The position numbers and the translations under genes were made by a program. The notes below the pieces were generated by a model. It searched no databases. It was not told where the DNA came from and saw only the letters and a list, made by a program, of their open reading frames with translations. This document shows positions 34,490 to 43,270 of a stretch of 64,000 nucleotides of DNA, in pieces. Source of the stretch: Pseudoxanthomonas sp. JBR18 (lineage in GTDB: Bacteria > Pseudomonadota > Gammaproteobacteria > Xanthomonadales > Xanthomonadaceae); NCBI RefSeq assembly GCF_028198165.1, contig NZ_CP116339.1, forward strand, positions 1,805,001-1,869,000, written 5' to 3'. Position 1 is the stretch's first letter. Each line of letters begins with the position of its first letter.

Positions 34490-37153
34490 ATGACCGACTC
34501 CCGCACCCGCCAAGCCGACGCCCTCATCGAGGGCCTCGCGCGCGAACACGGCGGCAAGCTCACCGTGTTCCTCGGCGCCGCTCCCGGCGTGGGCAAGACC
34601 TACGCCATGCTCAGCCGCGCACGTGAGCAGCTCAAGCGCGGCACCGATCTGGTGGTGGGCATCGTCGAGACCCATGGCCGCAGCGAAACCGCCGCCCTAG
34701 TCCAAGGGCTTCCCCAGCAGCCGCGCAGGCACCTGGCCTACCAGGGCCACCTGCTGGAGGAGCTGGACCTGGATGGGCTGCTGGCGCGCAGGCCGGCGCT
34801 GGTGCTGGTGGACGAACTGGCCCACCGCAACGTGCCGGGCAGCCGTCATGAGCGGCGCTGGCAGGACGTGGCCGAGCTGCTCGACGCCGGCATCGACGTG
34901 TGGACCACGGTCAATGTGCAGCACCTGGAAAGCCTCAACGACATGGTGCTGCGCATCACCGGCGTACGCGTGTCCGAGACCGTGCCCGATGCGGTGTTCG
35001 ACCGGCTCAACGACATCGTGCTGGTCGATCTCCCGCCGCGCGAACTGGTCGAGCGCCTGCAGCAGGGCAAGGTCTACCTGCCCGAACAGGCCGCCCAGGC
35101 GCTGCAGGCGTTCTTCTCGCCATCCAATCTCACGGCCTTGCGCGAGCTGGCGATGCAGACCGCGGCTGAGCATGTGGACAATGCCCTGCGCGAGGACGCG
35201 ACCGCGCGCGGCCAGACCGGGGTGCCGTTGCGCCGGCGCGTGCTGGTGGCCATCGACGGCGGCGGCCAGAGCGAATACCTGGTGCGCGTGGCGCGGCGCA
35301 TCGCCGAGCGCCGCGGCGCGCCGTGGACGGTGGTGACCGTGCAGCGGCGCGCCTTCGACGCCAAGACCCAGCAGGAGATCGATCGCGCCTTCGCCCTGGC
35401 CCGTCGCCTGGGCGGCGAGGCCGAGCTGCTACATGGTCCGACCATCGCCGACGCGCTGCTGGACCACGCCGCACATAATGGCGTGTCCACGCTGGTGCTG
35501 GGGCGCACGCGCGAGCGGCCGCTCGCGCGCATGGTCAACCGCACCCTGACCCAGCAGCTGATCCAACGCGGCGCGCACCTGGAGATCAACATCGTCAGCA
35601 CGCCCGCGGCACGGGCGCGGGCGCGCCGTGGCATCCATGCGCTGCCGCAGCGACTGAGCCGGCACGACCTGGGCTTTTCGCTGCTGGCGACCGTTGCGGC
35701 GGTCGGCTTGTCATGGCTGGCGCAACGCTGGATCGGGCTGGACGACCTGTCGATGGTGTTCATCGTCGCGGTGGTGGTGGTGGCCGCGCGCACACGCATG
35801 GCCGCGGCGGTGCTGACCGCGGCGCTGTCGTTCCTCTCGTACAACTTCTTCTTCATCGCTCCGCGCTACACCCTCCACATCAGTGCCCAGCAAGGCGTGG
35901 TGACGGTGTTCCTGTTCCTGGCCGCGGCGCTGGTGGCCGGGCGCCTGGCGTCGCGGCTGCGCATGCAGGTGCTGGCGCTGGCCGCCGCCAATCGCCACGC
36001 CACGGCCATGCAGCAGCTCGGGCGCGAGCTGGCCACCGCCGCGGACCTGGGGCAGGTGCTGCAGGCCGGGCGCCGGGCGATGGAGCGGGCGCTGGACCTG
36101 CAGGCCTGGCTGCGGGTGGGCGAGGTGGTCGAGGCCGCGCCGTCGGCGACGCTGGGCGAGCTCGACCTGGCCGCCGCGGCATGGACCCAGCGACATGGCG
36201 CGCCCAGCGGGCGCCACACCGATACGCTGGCCGGCGCCGGCTGGTGGTTCGTGCCGATGACCGCCAGTGAAAAGGCCACCATCGGCGTGGCCGGCCTGCG
36301 CCTGGAGCCAGGTCAGCCGCGCCTGGGCCTGGAGCACCGTCGCCTGGCCGAGGCCATGGTCGAGGACATCGCCCAGGCCGCGCTGCGCACGCAGCTGGTG
36401 GGCGACCTGGAGAGCGCGCGCATGACCGGCGAGACCGAGCGCCTGCGTTCGGCATTGCTCTCCTCGGTCTCGCACGATCTGCGTTCGCCACTGGCGGCGA
36501 TGATCGGTTCGGCCAGCAGCCTGTCCAGCTATGCCGAAGCGATGCCGCTGGAGGACCGCCGCGCGCTGCTGGAGACCATCCTCACCGAAGGCGAGCGCCT
36601 GGACCGCTACATCCAGAACCTGCTCGACATGACCCGCCTGGGCCACAGCGGTTTGACCCTCAACCGCGACTGGATCGGCGTGGACGAGCTGGTGGGTTCG
36701 GCCGTGCGTCGTCTGCAGCGCTACCAGGCCAGCGCCAAGGTCGAGGTGTCGCTGGCGCCGGAGCTGCCGATGATGTGGGTGCATCCGGCGCTGGTCGAAC
36801 AGGCCGTGTTCAACGTGTTGGAGAACGCAGCCAAGTTCTCGCCGCCCGGCGAAGCGGTGCGCGTGTCCGCGCGCCTGGCCGAAGGTGCGCTGCGCATCGA
36901 CGTCGCCGACAGCGGACCGGGCATTCCCGAAGCCGAGCGCGCGCGGATCTTCGACATCTTCTACACCGTCGAACGTGGCGATCGGGGCCGCCACGGCACC
37001 GGCTTGGGGCTCACCATCTGCCAGGGCATGATCGGCGCGCATGGCGGCAGCGTGGAGGCGCTTCCCGGTCAGGATGGACGCGGTACGCTGATCCGCATCA
37101 CCTTGCCCCTGCTGCAGCCCCCGCCCCGCGATGACACCGACGACTCCGACTGA
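34490..37153 (+). CDS. kdpD: Osmosensitive K+ sensor histidine kinase KdpD
   Basis: 887 residues from the ATG at 34490; the frame upstream runs through the repeat spacer and is rejected. Domains in order: N-terminal KdpD domain with Walker A FLGAAPGVGKTY and VDELAH, a universal-stress-like domain (VLVAIDGGGQSEYLVRVARR), four close membrane helices (about 385-490), a GAF-like region, the H-box SSVSHDLRSPLAAM, and the ATPase domain (NVLENAAKFSPPG; DSGPGIPEAERARIF; GTGLGLTICQGMIGAHGG). It senses K+ limitation or osmotic change and phosphorylates KdpE. It overlaps kdpE by 23 bases. Confidence 0.96.
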   Translation: MTDSRTRQADALIEGLAREHGGKLTVFLGAAPGVGKTYAMLSRAREQLKRGTDLVVGIVETHGRSETAALVQGLPQQPRRHLAYQGHLLEELDLDGLLARRPALVLVDELAHRNVPGSRHERRWQDVAELLDAGIDVWTTVNVQHLESLNDMVLRITGVRVSETVPDAVFDRLNDIVLVDLPPRELVERLQQGKVYLPEQAAQALQAFFSPSNLTALRELAMQTAAEHVDNALREDATARGQTGVPLRRRVLVAIDGGGQSEYLVRVARRIAERRGAPWTVVTVQRRAFDAKTQQEIDRAFALARRLGGEAELLHGPTIADALLDHAAHNGVSTLVLGRTRERPLARMVNRTLTQQLIQRGAHLEINIVSTPAARARARRGIHALPQRLSRHDLGFSLLATVAAVGLSWLAQRWIGLDDLSMVFIVAVVVVAARTRMAAAVLTAALSFLSYNFFFIAPRYTLHISAQQGVVTVFLFLAAALVAGRLASRLRMQVLALAAANRHATAMQQLGRELATAADLGQVLQAGRRAMERALDLQAWLRVGEVVEAAPSATLGELDLAAAAWTQRHGAPSGRHTDTLAGAGWWFVPMTASEKATIGVAGLRLEPGQPRLGLEHRRLAEAMVEDIAQAALRTQLVGDLESARMTGETERLRSALLSSVSHDLRSPLAAMIGSASSLSSYAEAMPLEDRRALLETILTEGERLDRYIQNLLDMTRLGHSGLTLNRDWIGVDELVGSAVRRLQRYQASAKVEVSLAPELPMMWVHPALVEQAVFNVLENAAKFSPPGEAVRVSARLAEGALRIDVADSGPGIPEAERARIFDIFYTVERGDRGRHGTGLGLTICQGMIGAHGGSVEALPGQDGRGTLIRITLPLLQPPPRDDTDDSD

Positions 37154-37850
37154 CGCCTGCACCTCGCCCGCCCGCGTGCTGGTAATCGACGACGAAACGC
37201 AGATCCGCCGCTTTCTCGAGATCTCCCTGCGCGCGCAGGGTTACGCGGTGCTGCAGGCCCACGATGGACGATCCGGGCTGGAAACCCTGGCCACGCACGG
37301 CGCGGACCTGGTGATCCTGGACATCGGCCTGCCCGATCTGGATGGACATCAGGTGCTGGCCCAGCTGCGCCAGTGGAGCCAGGTGCCAGTGCTGATGCTC
37401 AGCGTGCGCGCAGCCGAAAGCGAGAAGGTCGCCGCGCTCGATGCGGGGGCCAACGACTACGTCACCAAGCCGTTCGGCACCCAGGAGCTGATGGCGCGCG
37501 TGCGCGGCCTGCTGCGCCAGCAGGTGCTGGCCGATGCCAGTGCGCCGCCGGTGTACGACGACGGCCATCTGCGCGTGGACCTGATCCATCGCGAGGTGCA
37601 GCTCGATGGCGCCCCGGTGACGCTCAGCCGCAAGGAGTTCGCGCTGCTGTCGCTGCTGGTGGCCAACGCCGGCCGCGTGCTGACCCAGCCGCAGCTGTTG
37701 CGCGAGGTCTGGGGCCCCACCCATACCGAGGACACCCACTATCTGCGTGTCCTGGTGGCCAAGCTGCGCACCAAGCTGGGCGACTCGGCGCTGCAACCGC
37801 GCTACCTGGTGACCGAGCCGGGCGTGGGCCTGCGCTTCGTGGGGGGTTAG
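37131..37850 (+). CDS. kdpE: K+ response regulator KdpE
   Basis: 239-residue OmpR-family regulator. The receiver domain has the acidic pair Asp20-Asp21, phosphoacceptor Asp64 in LVILDIGLPD and the switch Lys in VTKPF. The C-terminal winged helix has LSRKEFALLSLLVANAGRVL and HYLRVLVAKLRTKLGD. It activates kdpFABC when phosphorylated by KdpD. The start overlaps the end of kdpD, implying coupled translation. The stop lies 2 bases from that of the convergent SH3-like gene. Confidence 0.96.
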   Translation: MTPTTPTDACTSPARVLVIDDETQIRRFLEISLRAQGYAVLQAHDGRSGLETLATHGADLVILDIGLPDLDGHQVLAQLRQWSQVPVLMLSVRAAESEKVAALDAGANDYVTKPFGTQELMARVRGLLRQQVLADASAPPVYDDGHLRVDLIHREVQLDGAPVTLSRKEFALLSLLVANAGRVLTQPQLLREVWGPTHTEDTHYLRVLVAKLRTKLGDSALQPRYLVTEPGVGLRFVGG

Positions 37851-37852
37851 CC

Positions 37853-38401
37853 TCAGCGTGCGCGGTCCACCCGCACGCAGCCGTGTCCATTGCACGCGGT
37901 GGTGCTGCGGTGCGCGGGCTCGGCGGGTCTGACCACGGTTCGGCCGGTGTGGGCACAGCCCTGGTCATTGCAGGCCGTTGCGCCACGGTGGACCACGGTG
38001 ACTGAGGGCTCGCTTGGCCAGTGCGGATACCAGGGACGGCCCACGTAGTGGCGCTCCCAGTAGCCATGGTCGAAATGCACGACGGTCAGGCCGATGCTGG
38101 GGGCCAGCACTGGCGTGAGGACCACCAGGCGCTGCGCCTGGACCACGCGGATGTAGGTCGCCGACACCCAGCCTCGATGACCGCCCCAGGCGACGTCGCA
38201 CCAGGTGTAGCCCGGCGTGCAGCCATAGGTGACCAGAGTGACCTGGGCCGGCATGGCCACGACCAGCGGATACGTGGTGGCCGGACCGGCGCGCAGGTTG
38301 ACCCGGGTGGCGGTGACCACGGTGGTGGCCTGCGCGGCGCCGGTGGTCCCCAGGACCAGACCGGCCGCGATGAGCAGGAGAACGAAACGATGGCGTTGCA
38401 C
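37853..38401 (-). CDS. Exported SH3-like domain protein with Cys-rich tail
   Basis: 182 residues starting with GTG at 38401. This start is chosen because AAGGAG lies 7-8 bases upstream and it opens a signal peptide ending AAQA-TT. A bacterial SH3 (SH3b) domain follows (about 25-85): TATRVNLRAGPATTYPLV and WCDVAWGGHRGWVSATYI. These often bind cell-wall peptides. The C-terminal third is Pro/His/Trp-rich and carries two repeats of ATACNDQGC and TTACNGHGC, possibly disulfide-bonded or metal-binding. It is the third of three small exported-protein genes on this strand. The precise role is unknown. Confidence 0.8.
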   Translation of the reverse strand: MQRHRFVLLLIAAGLVLGTTGAAQATTVVTATRVNLRAGPATTYPLVVAMPAQVTLVTYGCTPGYTWCDVAWGGHRGWVSATYIRVVQAQRLVVLTPVLAPSIGLTVVHFDHGYWERHYVGRPWYPHWPSEPSVTVVHRGATACNDQGCAHTGRTVVRPAEPAHRSTTACNGHGCVRVDRAR

Positions 38402-38460
38402 GAGAAGGCTCCTTCGACGAGGCGAAAGTGGACGGGAGGTGGGCAACTCCGCGCGCGGAT

Positions 38461-39261
38461 TCAGAACCGACGCGCGACGAACAGCGACATGCGCACCGGG
38501 GTGTCGTCTTCGACCAGGGGACTGTCGCGCGCGTGGCCATGGAGCTGCGCCAGCTGCAGGCCGGAGCCGACGATCCACTGCGGACTCAGGGCGATGCTGG
38601 CGCCCAGGTTCAGCGCGATCTCCTCCAGGCCGCCTGCCGGGTCGTAGGCCGCATAGCGGGCGCTGCCGGTGGGCACGCCATACCAAGTGCGCATGTGTTC
38701 TCCATCGGACCAGGTGGCCGACGGCCCGAGGGTCAGGCGCAGGCGTGGGTTCGGCTGAAAGGTGCGCTGCAGGCGCAGGGTGGCGGTCTTGCCCTGGTCG
38801 CTGTCACCCATCGATCGGGTGGCGGTGAGTGTGGCCGAGAACCCGTCAGCCGCCCAGCGGGCGAAGACCGAGCCCATGCCCGCGCGGTCGATGTCCTCCA
38901 CGCCGGCCGCGCGCTGGGCATCGGTCGCCTCGCGCGGATCGTTGGCCTGCGCGGACAGCGCCGCGCCGAAGGTCCAGTGCGCGCCGACGGGCAGGGCCAT
39001 CCCCGCCTGCAACGGCGTGCCGCCAAAGGGATTGCCCAGGTAGAAAGGGACCTGGGTGAAGCGCACGTTGAGGACCGGCAGGATGACGGTGCGTTGGTCG
39101 TCGCCGCCGGGCGTGTCGGGGATGGACGCCACACCCAGGCCGACCAGGCCGTGGGCGGCCGTGTCGTCGGCTGCCGAAGGGGGGACGTCATCGGCGGCCA
39201 GCGCCGGGGTAGCCAGGGTGACCAGCGCCAGCAGGGTGGACGAGGCAGTCAGGGAAGCCAT
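38461..39261 (-). CDS. MipA/OmpV-family outer-membrane protein
   Basis: 266 residues from the ATG at 39261. A signal peptide of about 22 residues ends ALA-AD. The mature chain has the MipA/OmpV layout: a VGLGVASIPDTPGG opening, FYLGNPFGG, repeated amphipathic strands and a C-terminal Phe (MSLFVARRF). Family members are barrel proteins linked to murein synthesis complexes or outer-membrane stress. It lies between an EF-hand gene and an SH3-like gene on the same strand, with a strong hairpin in its leader. Confidence 0.78.
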   Translation of the reverse strand: MASLTASSTLLALVTLATPALAADDVPPSAADDTAAHGLVGLGVASIPDTPGGDDQRTVILPVLNVRFTQVPFYLGNPFGGTPLQAGMALPVGAHWTFGAALSAQANDPREATDAQRAAGVEDIDRAGMGSVFARWAADGFSATLTATRSMGDSDQGKTATLRLQRTFQPNPRLRLTLGPSATWSDGEHMRTWYGVPTGSARYAAYDPAGGLEEIALNLGASIALSPQWIVGSGLQLAQLHGHARDSPLVEDDTPVRMSLFVARRF

Positions 39262-39282
39262 GGCGGATCTCGCGAAAGAAGG

Positions 39283-39338
39283 TCCCTGCCCGCCGGTGGA
39301 GGGGGTCCGGTGGTGCCTGTTGGCCCGGCGGGCAGGGA
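39283..39338 (-). terminator. 14-bp stem in the leader of the MipA-like gene
   Basis: Positions 39283-39296 and 39325-39338 pair perfectly over 14 bp around a 28-nt loop. On the minus strand the right side is followed by CCTTCTTTC, which is weakly T-rich. The structure begins 27 bases after the EF-hand stop and ends about 20 bases before the MipA-like start. It may end the EF-hand transcript, attenuate read-through or control translation. Confidence 0.6.
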
Positions 39339-39365
39339 GAAGGGAGACGTGGGGGAGGGTGCGGC

Positions 39366-39641
39366 TCAACGGCCGCCCATGGCCTGCTGGGAGAACGCCT
39401 TGATCTGCTCGAGGGTCACGTAGCCGTTGCCGGCCTGGTCGATCTTGGAAAAATTCTTGGCCAGGCGCGGCATGCCTCGCTCGGCTTCGGCCTGGGTCAG
39501 CTTGCCGTCGTGGTCGGCGTCGGCCTGGTTGAAGCGCGCTTCGAGCTGCTGGGCGGCCTGCTGGGCGCGGCCACCGCTTTGCGGTGCAGCCAGGGCCAGG
39601 GTGGGCAGGATCAGCAGGGCGGTCATGACGAGGGTTCGCAT
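39366..39641 (-). CDS. Small exported EF-hand protein
   Basis: 91 residues from the ATG at 39641, with ribosome site GGAGGA. The signal peptide ends LALA-AP. Two EF-hand loops follow: DADHDGKLTQAE is canonical, while DQAGNGYVTLEQ lacks the usual acidic residues at positions 3 and 5 and may bind Ca2+ weakly. Such small periplasmic calcium-binding proteins are common in xanthomonads. It lies downstream of the two-component system genes on the same strand, 146 bases from the kinase stop. Confidence 0.85.
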   Translation of the reverse strand: MRTLVMTALLILPTLALAAPQSGGRAQQAAQQLEARFNQADADHDGKLTQAEAERGMPRLAKNFSKIDQAGNGYVTLEQIKAFSQQAMGGR

Positions 39642-39787
39642 CGGGTTCCTCCGGGGGTTCATGAAGTCCGGTCGGGACGATCCCGGCGCGGTGGAATCAT
39701 GCTAGGAACCGCCCGGGCGCCAGGTGTTGCGCCGGGTAGGGAGGATGTTTCAAACCCTGACAGTGGGCCTGCGTCGACAGCGCCGCT

Positions 39788-41095
39788 TCAGCTGCCGGGC
39801 GTCTCGATGGGCAGCAGCAAGGTGGCGCGCAGCCCGCCCTCGTGCGGGCTGTCCAGGCGCAGGCGGCCGCCGTGCACGCGCGCCAGGCGATCGACGATGG
39901 CCAGCCCCAGGCCAGTGCCGCCACCGCCCGAACGCGCCGCATCGGCTCGGGTGAACGGGCGCAGCAGGTGCTCGACCTGATCGGCGGGAATGCCCGGTCC
40001 GCGATCACCCACGCAGATCGAGAGCTGCTGGCCGCGGCGCTGGGTCTCCACGGTCAGGCCCTGCCTGCCGTAGCGCGCGGCGTTCTCCATCAGGTTGGCC
40101 ACCGCGCGCTGCAGGGCCAGGGCGCGCATGGGCACCGTGCCCACCGCATCATCCAGGTACAGCGCGAACCAGCTGCCGCTGTCCTCGAACTCGGCGGCCA
40201 GCTGCCGGATCAGGGTGTTGACCTCCACCGGCGCGGGCGCCTCGTCGCCTTCGGTGCGGCCGAAGTCCAGGAACTTGGTGAGGATCCGGTCGATCTGCTG
40301 GATGTAGACGCCAGCGCGCTGCTCGTCGAGCCGGCCTAGCGCCAGGGCCAAGCGCAGCTTGGTCAGCGGCGTGCGGATGTCGTGCGAGATGCCGGCCAGC
40401 ATCAGTGCGCGCATGCTGTCGTTGCGCTCTAGATTCTCGGCCATCCAGTTGAACTGGCGTGCCACGGCCGACAGCTCCGAGGGCCCGTCCTCGTCCAATC
40501 GCTCCGGCGCGCGCCCGCTGCCGACCGCGCGCGCGGCGCGTTGCAGTTGGCGCAGCGGACGATTGATGCGGCGCTGGATCAACCAGGCGGCCAACAGGCT
40601 CAGGCCGGCGACGATGGCCGACACCGTGACCGCCACGGTCATGGCGCGGTTGCGCAGCTGCGTGTGCAGCGGCACAGTGACGTGATAGGTCCGCGCTCCC
40701 AGGCTGACGCGCATGAAGACCTGCCCGTCGGCGTTGACCATCGGCTGGCTGTCCGCCGGCAGCCGGGCCTTGAGCTCCCTCAGGAAGTCCTGCATCCATG
40801 GTCCGCCATCGAGCTGCGTGGCGGGTCCAGGCTGCGTCGGCGCCTCGGTGATGCGCAGTGGGCCCTCGGCGTTGATCCGCGCGATCGCCGCGCGCCGCGC
40901 CTCGGGCGAGAGGCTGGATAGCACGATGCGCTGGGTGCTGATCTGCGAGACCACCAACTGCGCCAGCCCCTCGGCGCGCGGGCGCTGCACCAGGTGGTAG
41001 AACACCGCGAAGGTCGACACCACCAGGGTCACCGTCAGCGCCATCAGCAGCACGACGTTGCGCGCCAGCAGCGAGCGTGGCCAGAAGCGCTTCAT
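39788..41095 (-). CDS. EnvZ-type sensor histidine kinase
   Basis: 435-residue inner-membrane kinase. The ATG at 41095 overlaps the stop of the response-regulator gene (ATGA). Order: first membrane helix (ARNVVLLMALTVTLVVSTFA), a periplasmic domain of about 130 residues, second helix, HAMP (RRINRPLRQLQRAARAVG), H-box AGISHDIRTPLTKLRLAL with the phosphorylated His, and the ATPase region (VANLMENAARYG; VGDRGPGIPADQVEHL; GTGLGLAIVDRLARVHGG). The H-box and HAMP resemble EnvZ. The stimulus is unknown. Its neighbour across the intergenic region is an RND efflux operon, which it may control. Confidence 0.93.
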   Translation of the reverse strand: MKRFWPRSLLARNVVLLMALTVTLVVSTFAVFYHLVQRPRAEGLAQLVVSQISTQRIVLSSLSPEARRAAIARINAEGPLRITEAPTQPGPATQLDGGPWMQDFLRELKARLPADSQPMVNADGQVFMRVSLGARTYHVTVPLHTQLRNRAMTVAVTVSAIVAGLSLLAAWLIQRRINRPLRQLQRAARAVGSGRAPERLDEDGPSELSAVARQFNWMAENLERNDSMRALMLAGISHDIRTPLTKLRLALALGRLDEQRAGVYIQQIDRILTKFLDFGRTEGDEAPAPVEVNTLIRQLAAEFEDSGSWFALYLDDAVGTVPMRALALQRAVANLMENAARYGRQGLTVETQRRGQQLSICVGDRGPGIPADQVEHLLRPFTRADAARSGGGGTGLGLAIVDRLARVHGGRLRLDSPHEGGLRATLLLPIETPGS

Positions 41096-41811
41096 TCGGC
41101 CGAATCGGGGACGAACATATAGCCTACGCCCCACACCGTGCGCACGAAGCGTGGGTTGGACGGATCCACTTCGATCTTGCGGCGCAGGCGCATCACCTGC
41201 ACGTCAAGGCTGCGATCCAGCGCCTCGTATTCGCGCCCGCGCAGGCGGTCCAGCAGGTGCTCGCGGCTCAGCGGCAGGCCCGGGCTGGCCGCCAGCACGC
41301 GCAGCAACTGGAACTCGGTACTCGACAGCGGCACCGGCGCATCGCCGTTGAGCACTTCCATGCGGGTCAGGTTGAGGGTGTAGGGGCCAAAGCGCATGAC
41401 GTTGCTGCCCGCCCAATGGCCTTCGCCGGCGCTCATCGACTGCCGGCGCAGGGCCGACTTGAGCCGGGCGATGAGCTCGCGTGGATCGAACGGCTTGGCC
41501 AGGTAGTCGTCGGCGCCCATCTCCAGGCCGACGATACGGTCCACCGACGCCCCGCGCGCGGTCAGCATCAGGATCGGCAGGGTGCTGCCTTCGGCGCGCA
41601 GCCGGCGCAACACCGACAGCCCGTCTTCGCCGGGCATCATCAGGTCCAGCACCAGGGCATCGTAGGGCTCGCGGCGCAGGCGTTCGTCCAGTTTGCTGGC
41701 CGAGGCCAGTGCCTGCACTTCGAAACCGTGCTCGGTGAGATAACGGCGCAGCATGTCGCGCAGTTCCAGATCGTCGTCAACGATCAGGATGCGGGAGGAC
41801 CTGTCTTTCAC
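41092..41811 (-). CDS. OmpR-type response regulator
   Basis: 239 residues from a GTG at 41811, chosen because GGAG lies 6 bases upstream and the length then fits the family; an upstream in-frame ATG (MPPNPRAG) is less likely. The receiver domain has ILIVDDDLELRDML, phosphoacceptor Asp in ALVLDLMMPGEDG and YLAKPFDP. The DNA-binding winged helix includes LSSTEFQLLRVLAASPG and DVQVMRLRRKIEVDP. It is translationally coupled to the kinase and divergent from the RND operon; two TGTTAC repeats at 10-bp spacing lie between them. Confidence 0.94.
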   Translation of the reverse strand: MKDRSSRILIVDDDLELRDMLRRYLTEHGFEVQALASASKLDERLRREPYDALVLDLMMPGEDGLSVLRRLRAEGSTLPILMLTARGASVDRIVGLEMGADDYLAKPFDPRELIARLKSALRRQSMSAGEGHWAGSNVMRFGPYTLNLTRMEVLNGDAPVPLSSTEFQLLRVLAASPGLPLSREHLLDRLRGREYEALDRSLDVQVMRLRRKIEVDPSNPRFVRTVWGVGYMFVPDSAE

Positions 41812-41951
41812 GTGAGCTCCGGCGCGTGGATTGGGCGGCATTCTTTTCGTCGCGCCGCCGCTACGCAACCGGCCCGAATGCCGGGAAAAATACCGCGTAT
41901 CGCGCAAATCCCGCCGCCACGGGGGTTTGCGCGCACGGCAGCGGCTTTTGC

Positions 41952-41967
41952 TGTTACCGCTTGTTAC
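41952..41967. promoter_or_regulatory. Tandem TGTTAC half-sites, candidate OmpR-type operator
   Basis: TGTTAC occurs at 41952-41957 and 41962-41967, start to start 10 bp. Two direct half-sites one helical turn apart are the usual target of OmpR-family dimers. The site is between the divergent regulator gene and the RND operon. No clean promoter pair was found around it. Confidence 0.5.
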
Positions 41968-42092
41968 AAAGTCGGTGCAGTTTGAAGCGGACCGGCGGGC
42001 GTGCCTGCCTACCATGCGCCCGGCCTCGTCGGAACGCGAGGCCCGTCCGGCGGCGCATGTGTCGACCGGTGCCACCCTCACTGCCTCCCTCG

Positions 42093-43259
42093 GTGAACTT
42101 CTTGAAGACGTCCCGCTGGCGCCGCTTGGCGCTGCCTGCATTGCTCGCCGGTGTCCTGCTGCTGATCGTGGTCGCCCTGACGCGCCATCACGGGCAACAG
42201 GACGACCAGGCCGCCCAGCCACGGGTGGTGCGTACCGTCACCCCGCAGGTGCGCGACATGCCGATTTACCTCGACGCGGTGGGCACGGTGGTACCGGCAT
42301 CGATGGTCACCGTACGCACCCAGGTGCAGGGCACGCTGGCCACGGTCGACTTCCGCGAAGGCCAACCCGTGCAACGCGGCGACCTGCTGGCCACCATCGA
42401 CGATCGCGAACTGCGCGCCCAGCTGCGAGCTGCCGAAGGCGCGTTGGCACGCGATCGGGCGCAGTTGGCCAACGCGCGCCGCGAGCTGGAACGTACCCGC
42501 GCACTGGTGGACATCGGCTCGGCCTCGCGCCAACAGCTCGATGCGCAGGACACCGCGGTCAAGCAGGCCCAGGGCGTGGTCGAGGCCGATACCGGCAGCG
42601 CGGGCCAGCTGCGCGTGCAGCTGGGCTACACGCGCATCACCGCGCCCATCGACGGCATCGCCGGCCTGCGCCAGGTCGATGCCGGCAACCTGGTCAGCCC
42701 GGGCGATGCCGATGGCTTGGTGACCCTGGCCAGCACCACGCCGACCACGGTCAAGTTCGCCGTGCCGGTGGCGCAGCTGGCCCAGGTGGTGGCCGCGCGC
42801 AAGGCAGGCGAGGTCACCGTGGACGCCCTGGCGCGTGATGGCGGCGATGTGCTGGCCAGCGGCACGCTGCAGGCCATCGACAACCGCGTGGATGAAGCTA
42901 CCGGCACGGTGATGCTGCGGGCGCGCTTCGACGATGCTGCCGGTGCGCTGTTCCCCAACCAGTTCGTCAGTGCGCGCCTGCATGCGCGGATGCTGGATGA
43001 CGCGCTGGTGGTGCCGCTGCCGGCGATCCGCCAGGGCACGCAGGGCGCGTACGTGTTCACCGTGCGCGAGGGCAAGGCGCACCTGCAGCCGGTGCAGACC
43101 GGCCCCAGCCTGGATGGGATGGGCGTGGTCAGCGGCGACGGCCTGGATGCCAAGGCACAGGTGGTCGTCGAGGGTGTCGATGCGCTTGAGGACGGTGTGG
43201 CCGTGCGCGTGGCCAGCGACGCACCGGTGGACACCGCGCCGGCCGACGCCGGGCGCTGA
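42093..43259 (+). CDS. RND efflux periplasmic adaptor (MdtA-like)
   Basis: 388 residues from a GTG at 42093, which opens MNFLKTSRWRRLALPALLAG, a typical adaptor N-terminus with one membrane segment; an ATG at 42057 would add 12 residues. The lipoyl/hairpin and barrel domains show MVTVRTQVQGTLATVDFREG, the coiled hairpin around LARDRAQLANARRELERTRAL, and YTRITAPIDGIAGLRQVDAG. It bridges the inner-membrane pump and outer-membrane channel. The four genes of the operon are closely packed, with an 11-base gap to the next. Confidence 0.93.
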   Translation: MNFLKTSRWRRLALPALLAGVLLLIVVALTRHHGQQDDQAAQPRVVRTVTPQVRDMPIYLDAVGTVVPASMVTVRTQVQGTLATVDFREGQPVQRGDLLATIDDRELRAQLRAAEGALARDRAQLANARRELERTRALVDIGSASRQQLDAQDTAVKQAQGVVEADTGSAGQLRVQLGYTRITAPIDGIAGLRQVDAGNLVSPGDADGLVTLASTTPTTVKFAVPVAQLAQVVAARKAGEVTVDALARDGGDVLASGTLQAIDNRVDEATGTVMLRARFDDAAGALFPNQFVSARLHARMLDDALVVPLPAIRQGTQGAYVFTVREGKAHLQPVQTGPSLDGMGVVSGDGLDAKAQVVVEGVDALEDGVAVRVASDAPVDTAPADAGR

Positions 43260-43270
43260 GCGGCCTGCCC

